From positions 1 through 64,000 of the forward strand of contig UEGQ01000007.1 of assembly GCA_900466005.1 (NCBI GenBank): DNA of 64,000 nt, in the 5' to 3' direction. The notes under the pieces were generated by a model that worked only from the letters and a program-made list of their open reading frames with translations, was not told the DNA's origin and did not search any database. The stretch comes from Hyphomicrobiales bacterium. GTDB taxonomy: Bacteria; Pseudomonadota; Alphaproteobacteria; Rhizobiales; Rhizobiaceae. Below, piece by piece: positions 28,830 to 40,209 of the stretch. The position numbers were made by a program, and so were the translations under genes. Every line of letters begins with the position of its first letter. The first letter of the stretch is position 1.

Positions 28830-29234
28830 TCAGAGGCTGGAAAGATAGGTGATGATGTTGCCCTTTTCCTCGGCGCTACATTCTCGCCCGAGGACGGAGG
28901 TGCAGTTGCGGCGGAACCATTTTTCCACCTTGGCAGCATCGGTGAAGCGGCTCGGATTGGCCGAGACTGCCATCGGCTCGATCGGCTTGCCGACGCGCGA
29001 CTTGCCGGGCTGGCGCGGATCGGCGGTGTGGCAGGTCGTGCAGGAGGGCGTGTCGGGCTTGCCGCCGGTGTGGTTCGCCTGAAACAGGGTCTTGCCGGCA
29101 TCCGCAGAGAAGGAAGCGACGCCGGCAGCGCTCGCATAGTCCTTTAGGATCGCATCGCGCGCGGGGTCGGCGCTTGCCGGCGCCGCTGCAAGCAGACCGA
29201 GGCCGCACAGCAGGAGCATCGCTGTCTTCTTCAT
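28830..29234 (-). CDS. SHP-like monoheme cytochrome c (DUF1924 family)
   Basis: This 134-residue protein has a signal peptide (residues 1-22), one haem motif CTTCH at 65-69, and C111/C119 placed for the disulfide known in sphaeroides haem protein. SHP is high-spin with an unusual asparagine ligand that leaves when oxygen or NO binds; N93 in SANPSRF is the best candidate here. The function of SHP is not settled. It lies between the fusion cytochrome (four-base overlap) and DHC (13 bases). Confidence 0.87.
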   Translation of the reverse strand: MKKTAMLLLCGLGLLAAAPASADPARDAILKDYASAAGVASFSADAGKTLFQANHTGGKPDTPSCTTCHTADPRQPGKSRVGKPIEPMAVSANPSRFTDAAKVEKWFRRNCTSVLGRECSAEEKGNIITYLSSL

Positions 29235-30364
29235 TTCAAGTCCTCCTTCGGGATGTTGATATTCGCGGGGTAGAAGGCGCCGGCTTCGGCATCGCGATGG
29301 CAGGCGGCACAGTTCGCCTTGCTGCTCACCGGCTTGGCGGAGAAGACGGAGTCCGGGATTTCACCGTGCATGCGCTTCCAGAAAGGTGTCGCCGTGAGCT
29401 CGTAGGGGGATGCCGGATCGAGGCGACGGAAGGCGTTGGCCGGCTTGGTGTCGGCGGTTTCCGCGGCATTTGCGGTCAGGAACGCCGTGATCGTTGTCGC
29501 CGTTTCGGGATCGAGGCTCGCATCCTCGCCGAAGTGGTCGTCGAGGTTGTCCATCAACGCCTGCCAGCTCGCGGTCGGCAGCAGGCTCGGATGATAGGCC
29601 ATGTGGCAGGCGGTGCATTCCTGCCGGTAGACCGGATCGAGTTGCGCGACGGGCATGCCGGACGGCGGGATGGCCGCGAGCGAAAGCCCGAGCGGCACCG
29701 CGGCGCCGAACAGCACGAGTATGGTGACGACGGCCACCAGCGGACGGGCGGCGATCGGTCTTTCCTCATGCCTGCCGGGCTCCAGCCTTTTGCTGCCGGT
29801 CACCATTGCCCGGGCCAGGTTCTCGCCTGTGCGCCAGCTCTCGAAGAAGGCACCGGCGATGTGCAGTCCGACCAGGCCGAGCAGCGCGAAGGCGAGCAGT
29901 TCGTGGATCTCGCGCGCCGAGAACCCGGTCGCAAAGGAGAAGAAGGCGGCGCCAGGCCCCTTTTTGAAGACGCCGCCGAAGATGATGGTACCGGACACGA
30001 CGAGGCCGGCGATGACTGCAACGAGCGCCAGGATCATCAGGGCGCCGAGTGGATTGTGCCCGAGATGAGGGCGAGCGGTTCCCGATTTCAGCTCGCGAAC
30101 GTGCGAAAATACCGTGCGTGGTGCCGGCAAGAAGGTCGAGAAGCGCGCATAGGTGCTGCCCGCGAAGCCCCAGATGATGCGCATGACGAGAAGAGCGGCG
30201 AGCGCCGCACCGGCCCAGACATGCACGTCGATCCAGCGCCCGCCGAGAAGGAAGCCGGTGACCGCCGCGACCGCGACGAGCACGAACTGAAGCCAGTGAT
30301 AGGCGCGCACGGGCAGGTCCCAAACGGCTATGCGGGTATATTCCGGTAGTGCTTGATCGGTCAT
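29231..30364 (-). CDS. Cytochrome b561-type membrane protein fused to a diheme cytochrome domain
   Basis: This 377-residue protein has four membrane segments in the first ~200 residues with the b561 pattern (WDLPVRAYHWLQF, and HIAGAFFESWRTGENLARAM), then a further segment and a periplasmic DHC domain with haem motifs CTACH and CAACH. It would take electrons from quinol and pass them through its own DHC domain to the soluble DHC and SHP. I prefer the ATG at 30364 (MTDQALPEYTR), preceded by GAGGAAG, to an in-frame ATG at 30421. Confidence 0.87.
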   Translation of the reverse strand: MTDQALPEYTRIAVWDLPVRAYHWLQFVLVAVAAVTGFLLGGRWIDVHVWAGAALAALLVMRIIWGFAGSTYARFSTFLPAPRTVFSHVRELKSGTARPHLGHNPLGALMILALVAVIAGLVVSGTIIFGGVFKKGPGAAFFSFATGFSAREIHELLAFALLGLVGLHIAGAFFESWRTGENLARAMVTGSKRLEPGRHEERPIAARPLVAVVTILVLFGAAVPLGLSLAAIPPSGMPVAQLDPVYRQECTACHMAYHPSLLPTASWQALMDNLDDHFGEDASLDPETATTITAFLTANAAETADTKPANAFRRLDPASPYELTATPFWKRMHGEIPDSVFSAKPVSSKANCAACHRDAEAGAFYPANINIPKEDLK

Positions 30365-30445
30365 CTTGTCTTCCTCGGAATCGTCAGATCCTCGCTGAAA
30401 GCTAGAAGCACTTCCTGACAACTACCTGAACGGTCAGCATTGAAA

Positions 30446-30459
30446 TTGATAAAGCGCAA
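30446..30459 (-). promoter_or_regulatory. FixK2-type half-conserved box upstream of the cytochrome operon
   Basis: TTGATAAAGCGCAA fits the pattern TTG(A/C)-N6-(T/G)CAA described for rhizobial FixK2 and lies 82 bases before the cytochrome b start. The palindrome is imperfect against the stricter TTGA-N6-TCAA form (second half GCAA). It lies in a 306-bp intergenic region shared with the divergent htrA gene. Confidence 0.35.
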
Positions 30460-30670
30460 TTTAATCAGCGGCCTATCGTTCGGGAGGAGACGGCATTCCC
30501 CGCATCGGAGATTTCTTCGGGACGGAGAAGATGACCGACTTGTAATGTCGCCTGCCTTGGAAATGCGCGGTGTCCGGCTAAGTTGTCGGGATCGGAAGAG
30601 GGCGATTTGCCGTTCCCTTCCGGTTCGCTCCGCACTAAAAGCCATTCTGTAAATTTATCGGGAGTCTCCC

Positions 30671-32080
30671 ATGCAAGGCTTGGTCCGTTTCGCTGCCGTT
30701 TCGGTGCTTTCGCTCGCGCTGCTGTCGCCGCTTTCCGCTTCCGCCGAGGAGGTGACCAAGGTGCTGCCGCGCTCGCAGGCCGAAATGCAGCTCTCCTTCG
30801 CGCCTCTGGTGCGCGAGACTCACGGCGCAGTCGTCAACGTCTACGCGGAGCGGATGGTCCAGCGCCGCGCGTCCCCCTTCGCCGGTGATCCCTTCTTCGA
30901 GCAGTTTTTCGGCCAGCGCATGCCGAACCGCAGCGAGAAGCAGACATCGCTGGGCTCGGGCGTCATCGTCGATTCCAAGGGCATCGTCGTCACCAACAAC
31001 CACGTGATCGGCGGCGCCGACGAGATCAAGGTCGCACTGGCCGACGGGCGTGAGTTTCCCTGCAAGGTGGTGCTGAAGGACGACCGCCTCGATCTTGCCG
31101 TGCTGAAGATCGACGCCCGCGAGCCGCTGCCGGCCCTGAAGATCGGCAATTCCGACGCGATCGAGGTCGGCGATCTGGTTCTGGCCATCGGCAATCCCTT
31201 CGGCGTCGGCCAGACGGTCACGAGCGGCATCGTCTCCGGACTCGCCCGCAATCAGGTGACGGAGGGCGATTTCGGCTTCTTCATCCAGACCGATGCGGCG
31301 ATCAATCCCGGCAACTCCGGCGGCGCGCTGATGAACATGAATGGCGATCTCATCGGCATCAATACGGCGATCTTCTCGAAGGGCGGCGGCTCGAACGGCG
31401 TCGGTTTTGCGATTCCCGCCAATCTCGTCAAGGTCTTCCTGGCCGCCGCCGAACGGGGTGACGTCAGTTTCGAACGCCCCTATATCGGCGCCTCCTTCGA
31501 CGCCGTGACCTCGGATGTCGCCGAGGCGCTCGGGCTCGATAGGCCGCGCGGTGCGCTGGTCATCCGCGTCGTCGAGGATGGACCGGCAGCGAAGGCGGGC
31601 TTACGCCCCGGTCAGGTGGTGACTGCCGTCAACGGTGTTCCCGTCGAACATCCCGACGCGCTCGGCTATCGGCTGACGACCGCGGGCCTCGGCACCTCGG
31701 TGATGCTCACCGTCAAGGAGAACGGCTCGGAAAAAGAAATCACTCTGCCGCTTGCCGCCGCCCCGGAAACCCGTCCGCGCGACGAACGGGTGATCGGCGG
31801 CCATAGCCCGTTCGCTGGGGCAACGGTCGCCAATCTGTCGCCGCGGCTCGCCTACGAATTGCGGATGCCGACGGAGGTCACCGGTGTGGTCATCACCGCT
31901 GTGGATCGCGGCTCGATCGCCGCACGGCTCGGCTTCCAGCCGCACGACATCATCGTGGCCGTCAACGGCACGAACGTCACGTCGAGCGCGGACATGGAGG
32001 CGTTGGCCTCCAGCGATCCGGGAATCTGGCGAGTGGAGATCGAGCGCGACGGCGAACGCATCAGGCAATTGTTCCGATGA
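30671..32080 (+). CDS. degP: Periplasmic HtrA/Deg serine protease
   Basis: This 469-residue protein has a signal peptide (residues 1-25), a trypsin-like domain with the triad H111 (TNNHVIGG), D141 (DDRLDLAVL) and S216 (NPGNSGG), and two PDZ domains (about 265-365 and 375-465). It degrades or refolds damaged envelope proteins. Which member (DegP or DegQ type) it is cannot be told from the sequence alone. Its stop overlaps the rarA start by four bases. Confidence 0.92.
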   Translation: MQGLVRFAAVSVLSLALLSPLSASAEEVTKVLPRSQAEMQLSFAPLVRETHGAVVNVYAERMVQRRASPFAGDPFFEQFFGQRMPNRSEKQTSLGSGVIVDSKGIVVTNNHVIGGADEIKVALADGREFPCKVVLKDDRLDLAVLKIDAREPLPALKIGNSDAIEVGDLVLAIGNPFGVGQTVTSGIVSGLARNQVTEGDFGFFIQTDAAINPGNSGGALMNMNGDLIGINTAIFSKGGGSNGVGFAIPANLVKVFLAAAERGDVSFERPYIGASFDAVTSDVAEALGLDRPRGALVIRVVEDGPAAKAGLRPGQVVTAVNGVPVEHPDALGYRLTTAGLGTSVMLTVKENGSEKEITLPLAAAPETRPRDERVIGGHSPFAGATVANLSPRLAYELRMPTEVTGVVITAVDRGSIAARLGFQPHDIIVAVNGTNVTSSADMEALASSDPGIWRVEIERDGERIRQLFR

Positions 32081-33393
32081 GCGACGACCTCTTTGCACCG
32101 CAGGTTCCTGACGCGATCGCCTCGAAGCGGCCGCTCGCCGATCGCCTGCGTCCGACCACGCTCGCCGAGGTGACCGGCCAGGAGCACCTGACCGGCGAGG
32201 ATGGGGTTCTGCGCCGGATGATCGACAGCGGCTCGCTCGGTTCGATGATCTTCTGGGGGCCGCCCGGCACCGGCAAGACCACGGTCGCCCGGCTGCTCTC
32301 CGGCGAGGCAGGCCTCGCCTTCGAACAGATCTCGGCGATCTTCTCCGGCGTCGCGGACCTGAAGAAGGTCTTCGATGCGGCGAGAGCGCGCCGGATGAAC
32401 GGGCGGCAGACGCTGCTCTTCGTCGACGAGATCCATCGCTTCAACCGTGCGCAGCAGGACAGCTTCCTGCCGGTCATAGAAGATGGCACGATCATCCTCG
32501 TTGGAGCGACCACGGAGAACCCGTCCTTCGAGCTCAACGCCGCACTTCTCTCCCGTGCCCGGGTGCTGACCTTCAAACCCCATGACGAAGAAAGCCTCGA
32601 GACGCTGCTCGCACGCGCCGAGGCGGTGGAGGGCAAACCCTTGCCGCTCGATGCCGACGCCAGGGCGAGCCTCGTCCGCATGGCGGACGGCGACGGCAGG
32701 GCGGCGCTGACGCTGGCCGAGGAAGTCTGGCGCGCCGCCCGCAAGGAGGAGGTCTTCGACACAGAGGGCCTGACGCGGATCGTGCAGCGACGCGCGCCCG
32801 TCTACGACAAGGGCCAGGACGGCCATTACAATCTGATCTCGGCGCTCCACAAGTCGGTGCGCGGCTCTGATCCCGATGCCGCACTCTACTATCTCTGCCG
32901 GATGTTCGACGCCGGCGAGGATCCGCTCTATCTCGGCCGGCGGCTGGTGCGCATGGCGGTCGAGGATATCGGTCTCGCCGATCCGCAGGCGCTGGTGATC
33001 TGCAATGCCGCCAAGGACGCCTACGACTATCTCGGCTCGCCGGAGGGGGAACTGGCGCTTGCCGAGGCCTGTGTCTATCTCGCCACCGCGCCGAAGTCGA
33101 ATGCCGTTTACACAGCGTACAAGTCGGCGATGCGGGCGGCCAAGGAGAACGGTTCGCTGTTGCCGCCGAAGCATATCCTCAACGCGCCGACCAAGCTCAT
33201 GAAGGGTGAGGGGTACGGCGAGGGTTATCGTTACGACCACGACGAGCCGGACGCTTTTTCCGGGCAGGACTACTTTCCGGAGAAGATGGGACGGAAGACC
33301 TTCTACGATCCGCCGGAACGTGGATTCGAGCGGGAGATCCGCAAGCGCCTCGACTGGTGGGCGAAGCTTCGCCGCGAGCGCGGCGGGGGCTGA
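32077..33393 (+). CDS. rarA: Replication-associated recombination protein RarA (MgsA)
   Basis: This 438-residue AAA+ ATPase works at stalled replication forks. It has the Walker A motif GPPGTGKTT (61-69), the Walker B motif LLFVDEIHRFN (113-123), and the conserved RarA C-terminal domain (YLYPHD-type region seen here as RYDHDEPDAFSGQDYFPE). The ATGA overlap with the protease gene indicates co-translation; HtrA-rarA coupling is found in several alphaproteobacteria. Confidence 0.94.
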   Translation: MSDDLFAPQVPDAIASKRPLADRLRPTTLAEVTGQEHLTGEDGVLRRMIDSGSLGSMIFWGPPGTGKTTVARLLSGEAGLAFEQISAIFSGVADLKKVFDAARARRMNGRQTLLFVDEIHRFNRAQQDSFLPVIEDGTIILVGATTENPSFELNAALLSRARVLTFKPHDEESLETLLARAEAVEGKPLPLDADARASLVRMADGDGRAALTLAEEVWRAARKEEVFDTEGLTRIVQRRAPVYDKGQDGHYNLISALHKSVRGSDPDAALYYLCRMFDAGEDPLYLGRRLVRMAVEDIGLADPQALVICNAAKDAYDYLGSPEGELALAEACVYLATAPKSNAVYTAYKSAMRAAKENGSLLPPKHILNAPTKLMKGEGYGEGYRYDHDEPDAFSGQDYFPEKMGRKTFYDPPERGFEREIRKRLDWWAKLRRERGGG

Positions 33394-33398
33394 CCGCC

Positions 33399-33713
33399 TT
33401 ACGAAGCCTTCTGCTGGCGCTGCTGCCGGGCGGGCGAGGCGATCATGCGGACGGACGAGTCTGCGAGCCCGTGATGGCCTTCCATGTCGACGATCAGATG
33501 CCAATGCGCGGCTTCCGGGATCGTCAGCCGGACCGGCGATTTCTTGGCGACGCCGCCGACATATTTGAAATCCAGTGCTTCCTTGAAGCGTTGGAAATTC
33601 GTCGCCGTCATCAGCCGCACATTGTTCACGGCGTTCAGCGTCACCTCGATGATCGCGCCGGCCGGCTGTTCGTTGAGATCGTAGTGGGTGAAGCGGAAGG
33701 TCGGGTTCGGCAT
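33399..33713 (-). CDS. DUF1883 domain protein
   Basis: This 104-residue soluble protein has the DUF1883 pattern: FTHYDLNEQPAGAIIEVTL near the start, NVRLMTATNFQRFK, then VRLTIPEAAHWHLIVDMEG. The function is unknown; related domains occur alone or with TIR domains. It converges with rarA, with only five bases between the stops. Confidence 0.8.
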   Translation of the reverse strand: MPNPTFRFTHYDLNEQPAGAIIEVTLNAVNNVRLMTATNFQRFKEALDFKYVGGVAKKSPVRLTIPEAAHWHLIVDMEGHHGLADSSVRMIASPARQQRQQKAS

Positions 33714-33883
33714 GCAGGTCTCGCGTCGGTCAGTGCTCTGAAGGCGTACTCTAAGGCCCGTCGGTTAAGGATTGGTGGCCTGGCGCCCATTGCCCGCACG
33801 GCGCCATCCGGAACCATTGTTCGCCGCCCTGCGTTGAACCGGTACATGTAGTCAGACAGGCCCTGCGGGCCGGGGAGGCCACT

Positions 33884-34120
33884 ATGAAGACCGATCTGTT
33901 CATCACCGTGATGGTGGGGATGATGGTGAACGCCGTGCTGTTCGGCGTCGGTGCCGTCACGGTTCTTTCCGTTCCGGCCTTGAATGAACAGGCGAAGTAC
34001 CTGTTGCCGGCCGTCATCGTGCTCGCATTCGCGCTGACGCCGTTCATTTCGCGCGTGATCGCACCGCACTTGCGCATTCGCAACTGGCATAACTGGCGGG
34101 AAAACAGGTACAACGCCTGA
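33884..34120 (+). CDS. Small two-span membrane protein, unknown function
   Basis: This 78-residue protein has two hydrophobic helices (about residues 5-27 and 38-58) and a basic, tryptophan-containing tail (RIRNWHNWRENRYNA). A GGGAGG lies eight bases before the ATG. No family is recognised. It is a single gene, convergent with the acetyltransferase. Confidence 0.65.
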   Translation: MKTDLFITVMVGMMVNAVLFGVGAVTVLSVPALNEQAKYLLPAVIVLAFALTPFISRVIAPHLRIRNWHNWRENRYNA

Positions 34121-34150
34121 CGGCGATGCCGTTCGTCAGCGCGGAGTCGT

Positions 34151-34600
34151 CTACCCCCCGGCAGACGGTCGGGAAAATCGCTTCTTCAGGAAGAACTGGC
34201 CGTGGGCGCCGGATCCGCCCTCGAGCTCGCCGAAGACAGTATAGCCGAGCTTTTCATAGAAGGGCCGTGCCTGGAACTCGTAGGTGTCCAGCCAGACCCC
34301 GACGAAGCCGCGTTTTCGGGCGATTTCTTCCGCTTCCCTCATCAGGCGGCTGCCGAGCCCCAGCCCGCGCAGCTTCTCCGGCACCACCAGATACTTGATG
34401 AAGGCCCAGCCGTAGCTCTCCTCGCCATAGAGGCCGCCGGTCACCGCTCCGCTTTCCGGATCGCGCAGCAGCACGGCGAAATCGGCGCCGCGAACACGCC
34501 CGGTCTGCGTCTGGTTGAAGGTGCGCAGCACGGCGAGCACCGCGTCGCGGTCTTCAGGCGGCGTGTCGCTGATGACGACATCGATGACGGGGCTTTGCAT
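34151..34600 (-). CDS. GNAT-family N-acetyltransferase
   Basis: This 149-residue protein has the GNAT core: FIKYLVVPEKLRGLGLGSRLM contains the acetyl-CoA pyrophosphate loop (R-G-x-G-L-G), and DTYEFQARPFYEKLGYTVFGE is the C-terminal beta-alpha motif. It acetylates an unknown substrate. No close neighbour suggests one. Confidence 0.87.
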   Translation of the reverse strand: MQSPVIDVVISDTPPEDRDAVLAVLRTFNQTQTGRVRGADFAVLLRDPESGAVTGGLYGEESYGWAFIKYLVVPEKLRGLGLGSRLMREAEEIARKRGFVGVWLDTYEFQARPFYEKLGYTVFGELEGGSGAHGQFFLKKRFSRPSAGG

Positions 34601-34696
34601 GAGGGCTCATTTCAGGGAGGGAACACGCCGGCGACGGGAATCACCGGCGGGATCATAGCTTGCGATGCGTTCCGGGAACAACACGGTCACGGCAAC

Positions 34697-35200
34697 TCAG
34701 GCGACCGGCGCCGGAGACCTCGCGAGGTCTGCCGCATCCTCGGCGATCTGCCGGACGCACCAGCGGGCATAGGCCGGACCGAACATTGCCCCCGCGAACC
34801 GGCCCAAAGGGGTATCGGGATCGTCATACTCGATGAAGACGCGAAGATGCGACCCCTTCGCGGCGGGCGCTATGTCGAAGCCCATGCGGTAGCTGCCGAT
34901 CACCAGAAGGCGAGGGTGGCCACGTGTTTCCCAGACCTTTCGGAACGGCCGCCGATGCTCGGTCACCACCTCGTCCACGGCAAGGTCGATGAAGGCGAAG
35001 CGCCCTTCCATCCGGATCGCCGACCCCACGCTCCGCCCACGTCCTTCGTCAAGACGGTAACGCATCCAGCCACCGAGCATCATCAGGGAGGGCTTGCCCA
35101 TGTGGCGGCCGAGGCGGGTGGGATCGTCCAGCGCATCGAACAGATCCTCGACCGGTGCGGCGACCTCGACCTCCGTGGCGACCGAGTGGGCGTAGCTCAC
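34697..35200 (-). CDS. SRPBCC/START-like domain protein
   Basis: This 167-residue protein has the START-like N-terminus VATEVEVAAPVEDLFDALDD and a GSHLRVFIEYDDPD segment. I chose a GTG start at 35200 (VSYAHSVAT), preceded by GGGAGGAAGAGG; an in-frame ATG at 35269 would overlap the ATPase gene. It lies downstream of the copper ATPase on the same strand, 37 bases away, and could be the last gene of that operon. Ligand unknown. Confidence 0.75.
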   Translation of the reverse strand: MSYAHSVATEVEVAAPVEDLFDALDDPTRLGRHMGKPSLMMLGGWMRYRLDEGRGRSVGSAIRMEGRFAFIDLAVDEVVTEHRRPFRKVWETRGHPRLLVIGSYRMGFDIAPAAKGSHLRVFIEYDDPDTPLGRFAGAMFGPAYARWCVRQIAEDAADLARSPAPVA

Positions 35201-35237
35201 ATCCTCTTCCTCCCGTCGTTCTGGCCAACGCGCGGCC

Positions 35238-37475
<2,238 letters not shown>

Positions 37476-37537
37476 GATTGCCTCCTCGCGTGACGGGTCG
37501 GGACACGGGCGAGGTGAAACCTCGCCCGCGCATTCTA

Positions 37538-39022
37538 TCAGGCATTGCCGTAGGCGACGAACGCCATCATGCCCGAGGCCATGTGGTAGAGATGGTGGCA
37601 GTGGAAAGGCCAGCGTCCGGCATTGTTGGCGTCAAACTCCAGCGCGACCTCGGCCATCGGCGGCAGCAGCACCGTGTCGCGGACCGCACCGGCGATTTCG
37701 GCGCCATTGACGGCCGTCACCTGGAAATGGTGTCCGTGCAAGTGCATCGGATGCGCCATCATCGACATGTTCTGGACGACGAAGCGGATGCGCTCGCCGG
37801 TGCCGACGGCAAGCGCCTCGGCGCCGGCGATCGACCAGGTGTAGCTCGCCATGTCGCCGCCGAGCACCATCCGGTAGCTGCGGGCGGGCGGGCGCTTGTC
37901 GAGCGGTGTGATCGCCCTCAGCCGTTGTTCGAGTGCCAGATCGAGCACGGGACCGGTCTCTTCGCCGTCACCGGCGAGCTTGCCGATCGAGGCCCCGGCA
38001 CTTGCGAGCACGATGCCGGTCCGTTTCGTCGAGCCCTCGCGCAGGGCGAGCACCGGGAAGGCGCCGCCCTCCTTGGGAAGCTCGACCACGATGTCGAGCC
38101 GCTGGCCCATGGAGGCCGGGAAGCGCGTGCCGGCGATCGGCTGCACCGGCTGGCCGTCGACCGCGACGAGGCGGCCGAGCACCTCGCCGGTGTCGATGGT
38201 GAAGGCGGTTGCGGTGGCGCCGTTGATGATCCTCAGCCGCACCCGTCCGCCCTTCTCGACCTGCACGACTTGCGGGTCGTCGAGTGTGCGGTCATTGGCG
38301 AGATAGGCGTCGTACTCGATGTCGTTGAGGTCCATGCCGGCCATGCCGCCCATTCCGGGCATGGCCATGCCCTGCTGGCCACCCATGGAGCCGCCCATAT
38401 CGTGGCCCATATGGCCCATGCCGGACATTCCGCTCATCGGCATCCCGCCCATCGGGGCGGCGCCGTGGCCCTTGCCGCCCTTCAGCTCTTCGAGGAGTTC
38501 TTCGGGCGACCGGAACGAAAAGTCATGGAGGAGGATGACCACCTCCTGCTCGTCACCCCCGGCCTCGTCGGGTCGGCGGACGATCAGCGGAGCGGCGAGC
38601 AGGTTCTGTTCCTGCAGGGTATGGGCGTGCATCCAGTGGGTGCCGCCGGTACCGACGGGGAAGGTGTAGCGGCGGGTTTCTGCAGGCGCCATGAGCGCGG
38701 CCGGATTGTCCGGCACGCCGTCCATCGCCCAGGGCGGGGTTAGCCCATGCCAGTGGATGAGCGTCGGCTCGGCGGTCTCGTTGGCGAGCAGCACGTCGAA
38801 ATCGGCGCCTGCGTCAAGGGTCAGGCCGGGCGTGCCGTCCGGCTGTACGAGCCCGAACACCTTGGCCGGCTTGCCGTTGACGTCGAGCACGCGGCTGGTG
38901 ACGGCAAGGCGCTTCGCCGATGTGTCGGCGGCGGCCCGCGCGCTGGTTGAGAGGAAGGAAGGGGCGAACCCGACCGCGGCGGTGCCGAGGGTGAGGGTCT
39001 TCAAGAATTGACGGCGATACAC
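37538..39022 (-). CDS. Periplasmic multicopper oxidase with Met-rich insert
   Basis: The 494-residue protein has a twin-arginine signal ([12 protein letters not shown]) at the N-terminus. All four copper-ligand blocks are present: [21 protein letters not shown] and [13 protein letters not shown] Met-rich insert (about 15 methionines in 45 residues, with MGGMPMSGM) near the middle suits Cu(I) oxidation, as in CueO. I prefer the GTG start at 39022 with AGGAG upstream to an ATG at 39088, because the Tat motif then lies at the very N-terminus. Upstream of the ATPase in a copper-resistance operon. Confidence 0.9.
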   Translation of the reverse strand: MYRRQFLKTLTLGTAAVGFAPSFLSTSARAAADTSAKRLAVTSRVLDVNGKPAKVFGLVQPDGTPGLTLDAGADFDVLLANETAEPTLIHWHGLTPPWAMDGVPDNPAALMAPAETRRYTFPVGTGGTHWMHAHTLQEQNLLAAPLIVRRPDEAGGDEQEVVILLHDFSFRSPEELLEELKGGKGHGAAPMGGMPMSGMSGMGHMGHDMGGSMGGQQGMAMPGMGGMAGMDLNDIEYDAYLANDRTLDDPQVVQVEKGGRVRLRIINGATATAFTIDTGEVLGRLVAVDGQPVQPIAGTRFPASMGQRLDIVVELPKEGGAFPVLALREGSTKRTGIVLASAGASIGKLAGDGEETGPVLDLALEQRLRAITPLDKRPPARSYRMVLGGDMASYTWSIAGAEALAVGTGERIRFVVQNMSMMAHPMHLHGHHFQVTAVNGAEIAGAVRDTVLLPPMAEVALEFDANNAGRWPFHCHHLYHMASGMMAFVAYGNA

Positions 39023-39118
39023 GATCTTTTCTCCTGATCGTTGCGTCGGCGTGGCCGACAGCAGTTTCATCCATGCATGTGGGGACATACCGCCGCAGGA
39101 ACGCGGCTGGCGGATCGA

Positions 39119-39481
39119 TCAGGCGAGGGGTCGTGGCGGTTCGAAATCCGGTGGCGGCTCGCTGCCGGAAAGGCCAAACTGGCGTTCGGGATAGCGAAGA
39201 TGAAAGAAGGCGACCGCATGGGGAGCGGCCCCGGCAGGACCGGCCGCTGAAACGCAGAGCGGGCAGGCCGTCGTGCAGCAGGGAACGGCCGGCGCCTTCG
39301 TGACGGTGCTGTCGCCGGATTTTGTATGGTGGTGCTGATGGGCGCCGTCGGCCGCGACGGTCATGACACTGCCGCAGTTCGTCTGGTGGGCGCTGGCGCC
39401 GGGCGCACCGGCGAAGGCGAGCGCGGCCACGACGACCAGCACCAGCCAAGCCATTCTCCCGAGATCGCGCAATTGCCGCAT
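39119..39481 (-). CDS. Small exported Cys/His-rich protein of the copper operon
   Basis: This 120-residue protein has an N-terminal hydrophobic segment ending near ASA (residue ~31), then GAHQHHHTKSG and the cluster CCTTACPLC. It resembles the DUF2946 type of small exported proteins found with copper genes; the family assignment is tentative. It starts the minus-strand copper operon, 96 bases before the multicopper oxidase. The His and Cys groups suggest metal binding. Confidence 0.6.
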   Translation of the reverse strand: MRQLRDLGRMAWLVLVVVAALAFAGAPGASAHQTNCGSVMTVAADGAHQHHHTKSGDSTVTKAPAVPCCTTACPLCVSAAGPAGAAPHAVAFFHLRYPERQFGLSGSEPPPDFEPPRPLA

Positions 39482-39608
39482 CAGGTCAAAGTCTCCGCGA
39501 AGGACAATGCATCGGAATTGAATGCGCCGTCTCCGTCACTTCCTTTGATCTAGGGCTCTTTTACTGTCTTCTCAAGAGGGAACGACACCTCCAGATTCGC
39601 GGCGCGTC

Positions 39609-40058
39609 TCAGTCGGCCGCAAACGGCGCCCGCAGATGCGCGGCGATCGCATAGGCCTCCTCGATCGGCACCGGCGGCGGGGGCTTGGGCGAGGGGTTCT
39701 GATGATAGCGGGTGTCGGTGATGGTGTAGTGCTTCCACCGGCGCGGCTTGTCGTAACGCGGGATGGCATGCAAGTGGAGCTGCGGCCACTCGTTGCCGAG
39801 TTGGGTATAGTTGAAGCGCGCCGGCCGGAAGGCCGTATCGAGAACGTGCTCGTAGCGCTGCAGAGCCAGTCGAAGATCCCGGTATTCGTCGTCGGTGCAG
39901 GTTGCGAGCGAGGTATCCGAGACGCGCTTTGCGATGATGAGGCAGCGCCCGAGATAGCTCTGGTTGAAATGGAGGCGCGTCAGCCAGTGCTCGCTCTCGC
40001 AGACGTCCATGCGGGAGAAATCGACGTCTTTCATGCGGATGTCGAAGGAAAGGGACAT
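39609..40058 (-). CDS. HIT-family hydrolase-like protein
   Basis: This 149-residue protein has the HIT fold signature: LGRCLIIAKRV in the first half and the histidine triad region PQLHLHAIPRY (HxHxxx, with a third position altered compared with HxHxHxx). HIT proteins hydrolyse nucleotide adducts or dinucleotides. The incomplete triad makes activity uncertain. Single gene. Confidence 0.75.
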   Translation of the reverse strand: MSLSFDIRMKDVDFSRMDVCESEHWLTRLHFNQSYLGRCLIIAKRVSDTSLATCTDDEYRDLRLALQRYEHVLDTAFRPARFNYTQLGNEWPQLHLHAIPRYDKPRRWKHYTITDTRYHQNPSPKPPPPVPIEEAYAIAAHLRAPFAAD

Positions 40059-40209
40059 GGTAGGCCCTGCCGGGAAACGGGAGCCCGATGTTCCTGCGAT
40101 TCGTGCGATGGTTGCAAGCCTGTGAGCGAGCGCAGCCGCAATCGGCTGCGCGTCTCTCCGGCCGGGCGCCTCGCCCTCTCCAGTCTGGAAGGAGAGCGCG
40201 AAGAGGGGC

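Noticed and set aside
34697..35200. Assigning the SRPBCC gene as a copper chaperone because of its position
   Set aside because: No metal-binding residues are visible; position alone does not support it.
39482..39608. CueR-type copper operator upstream of the copper operon
   Set aside because: A partial inverted pattern near CCCTCTTGAGAAG does not fit the ACCTTCC-N-GGAAGGT form or the 19-base spacer.
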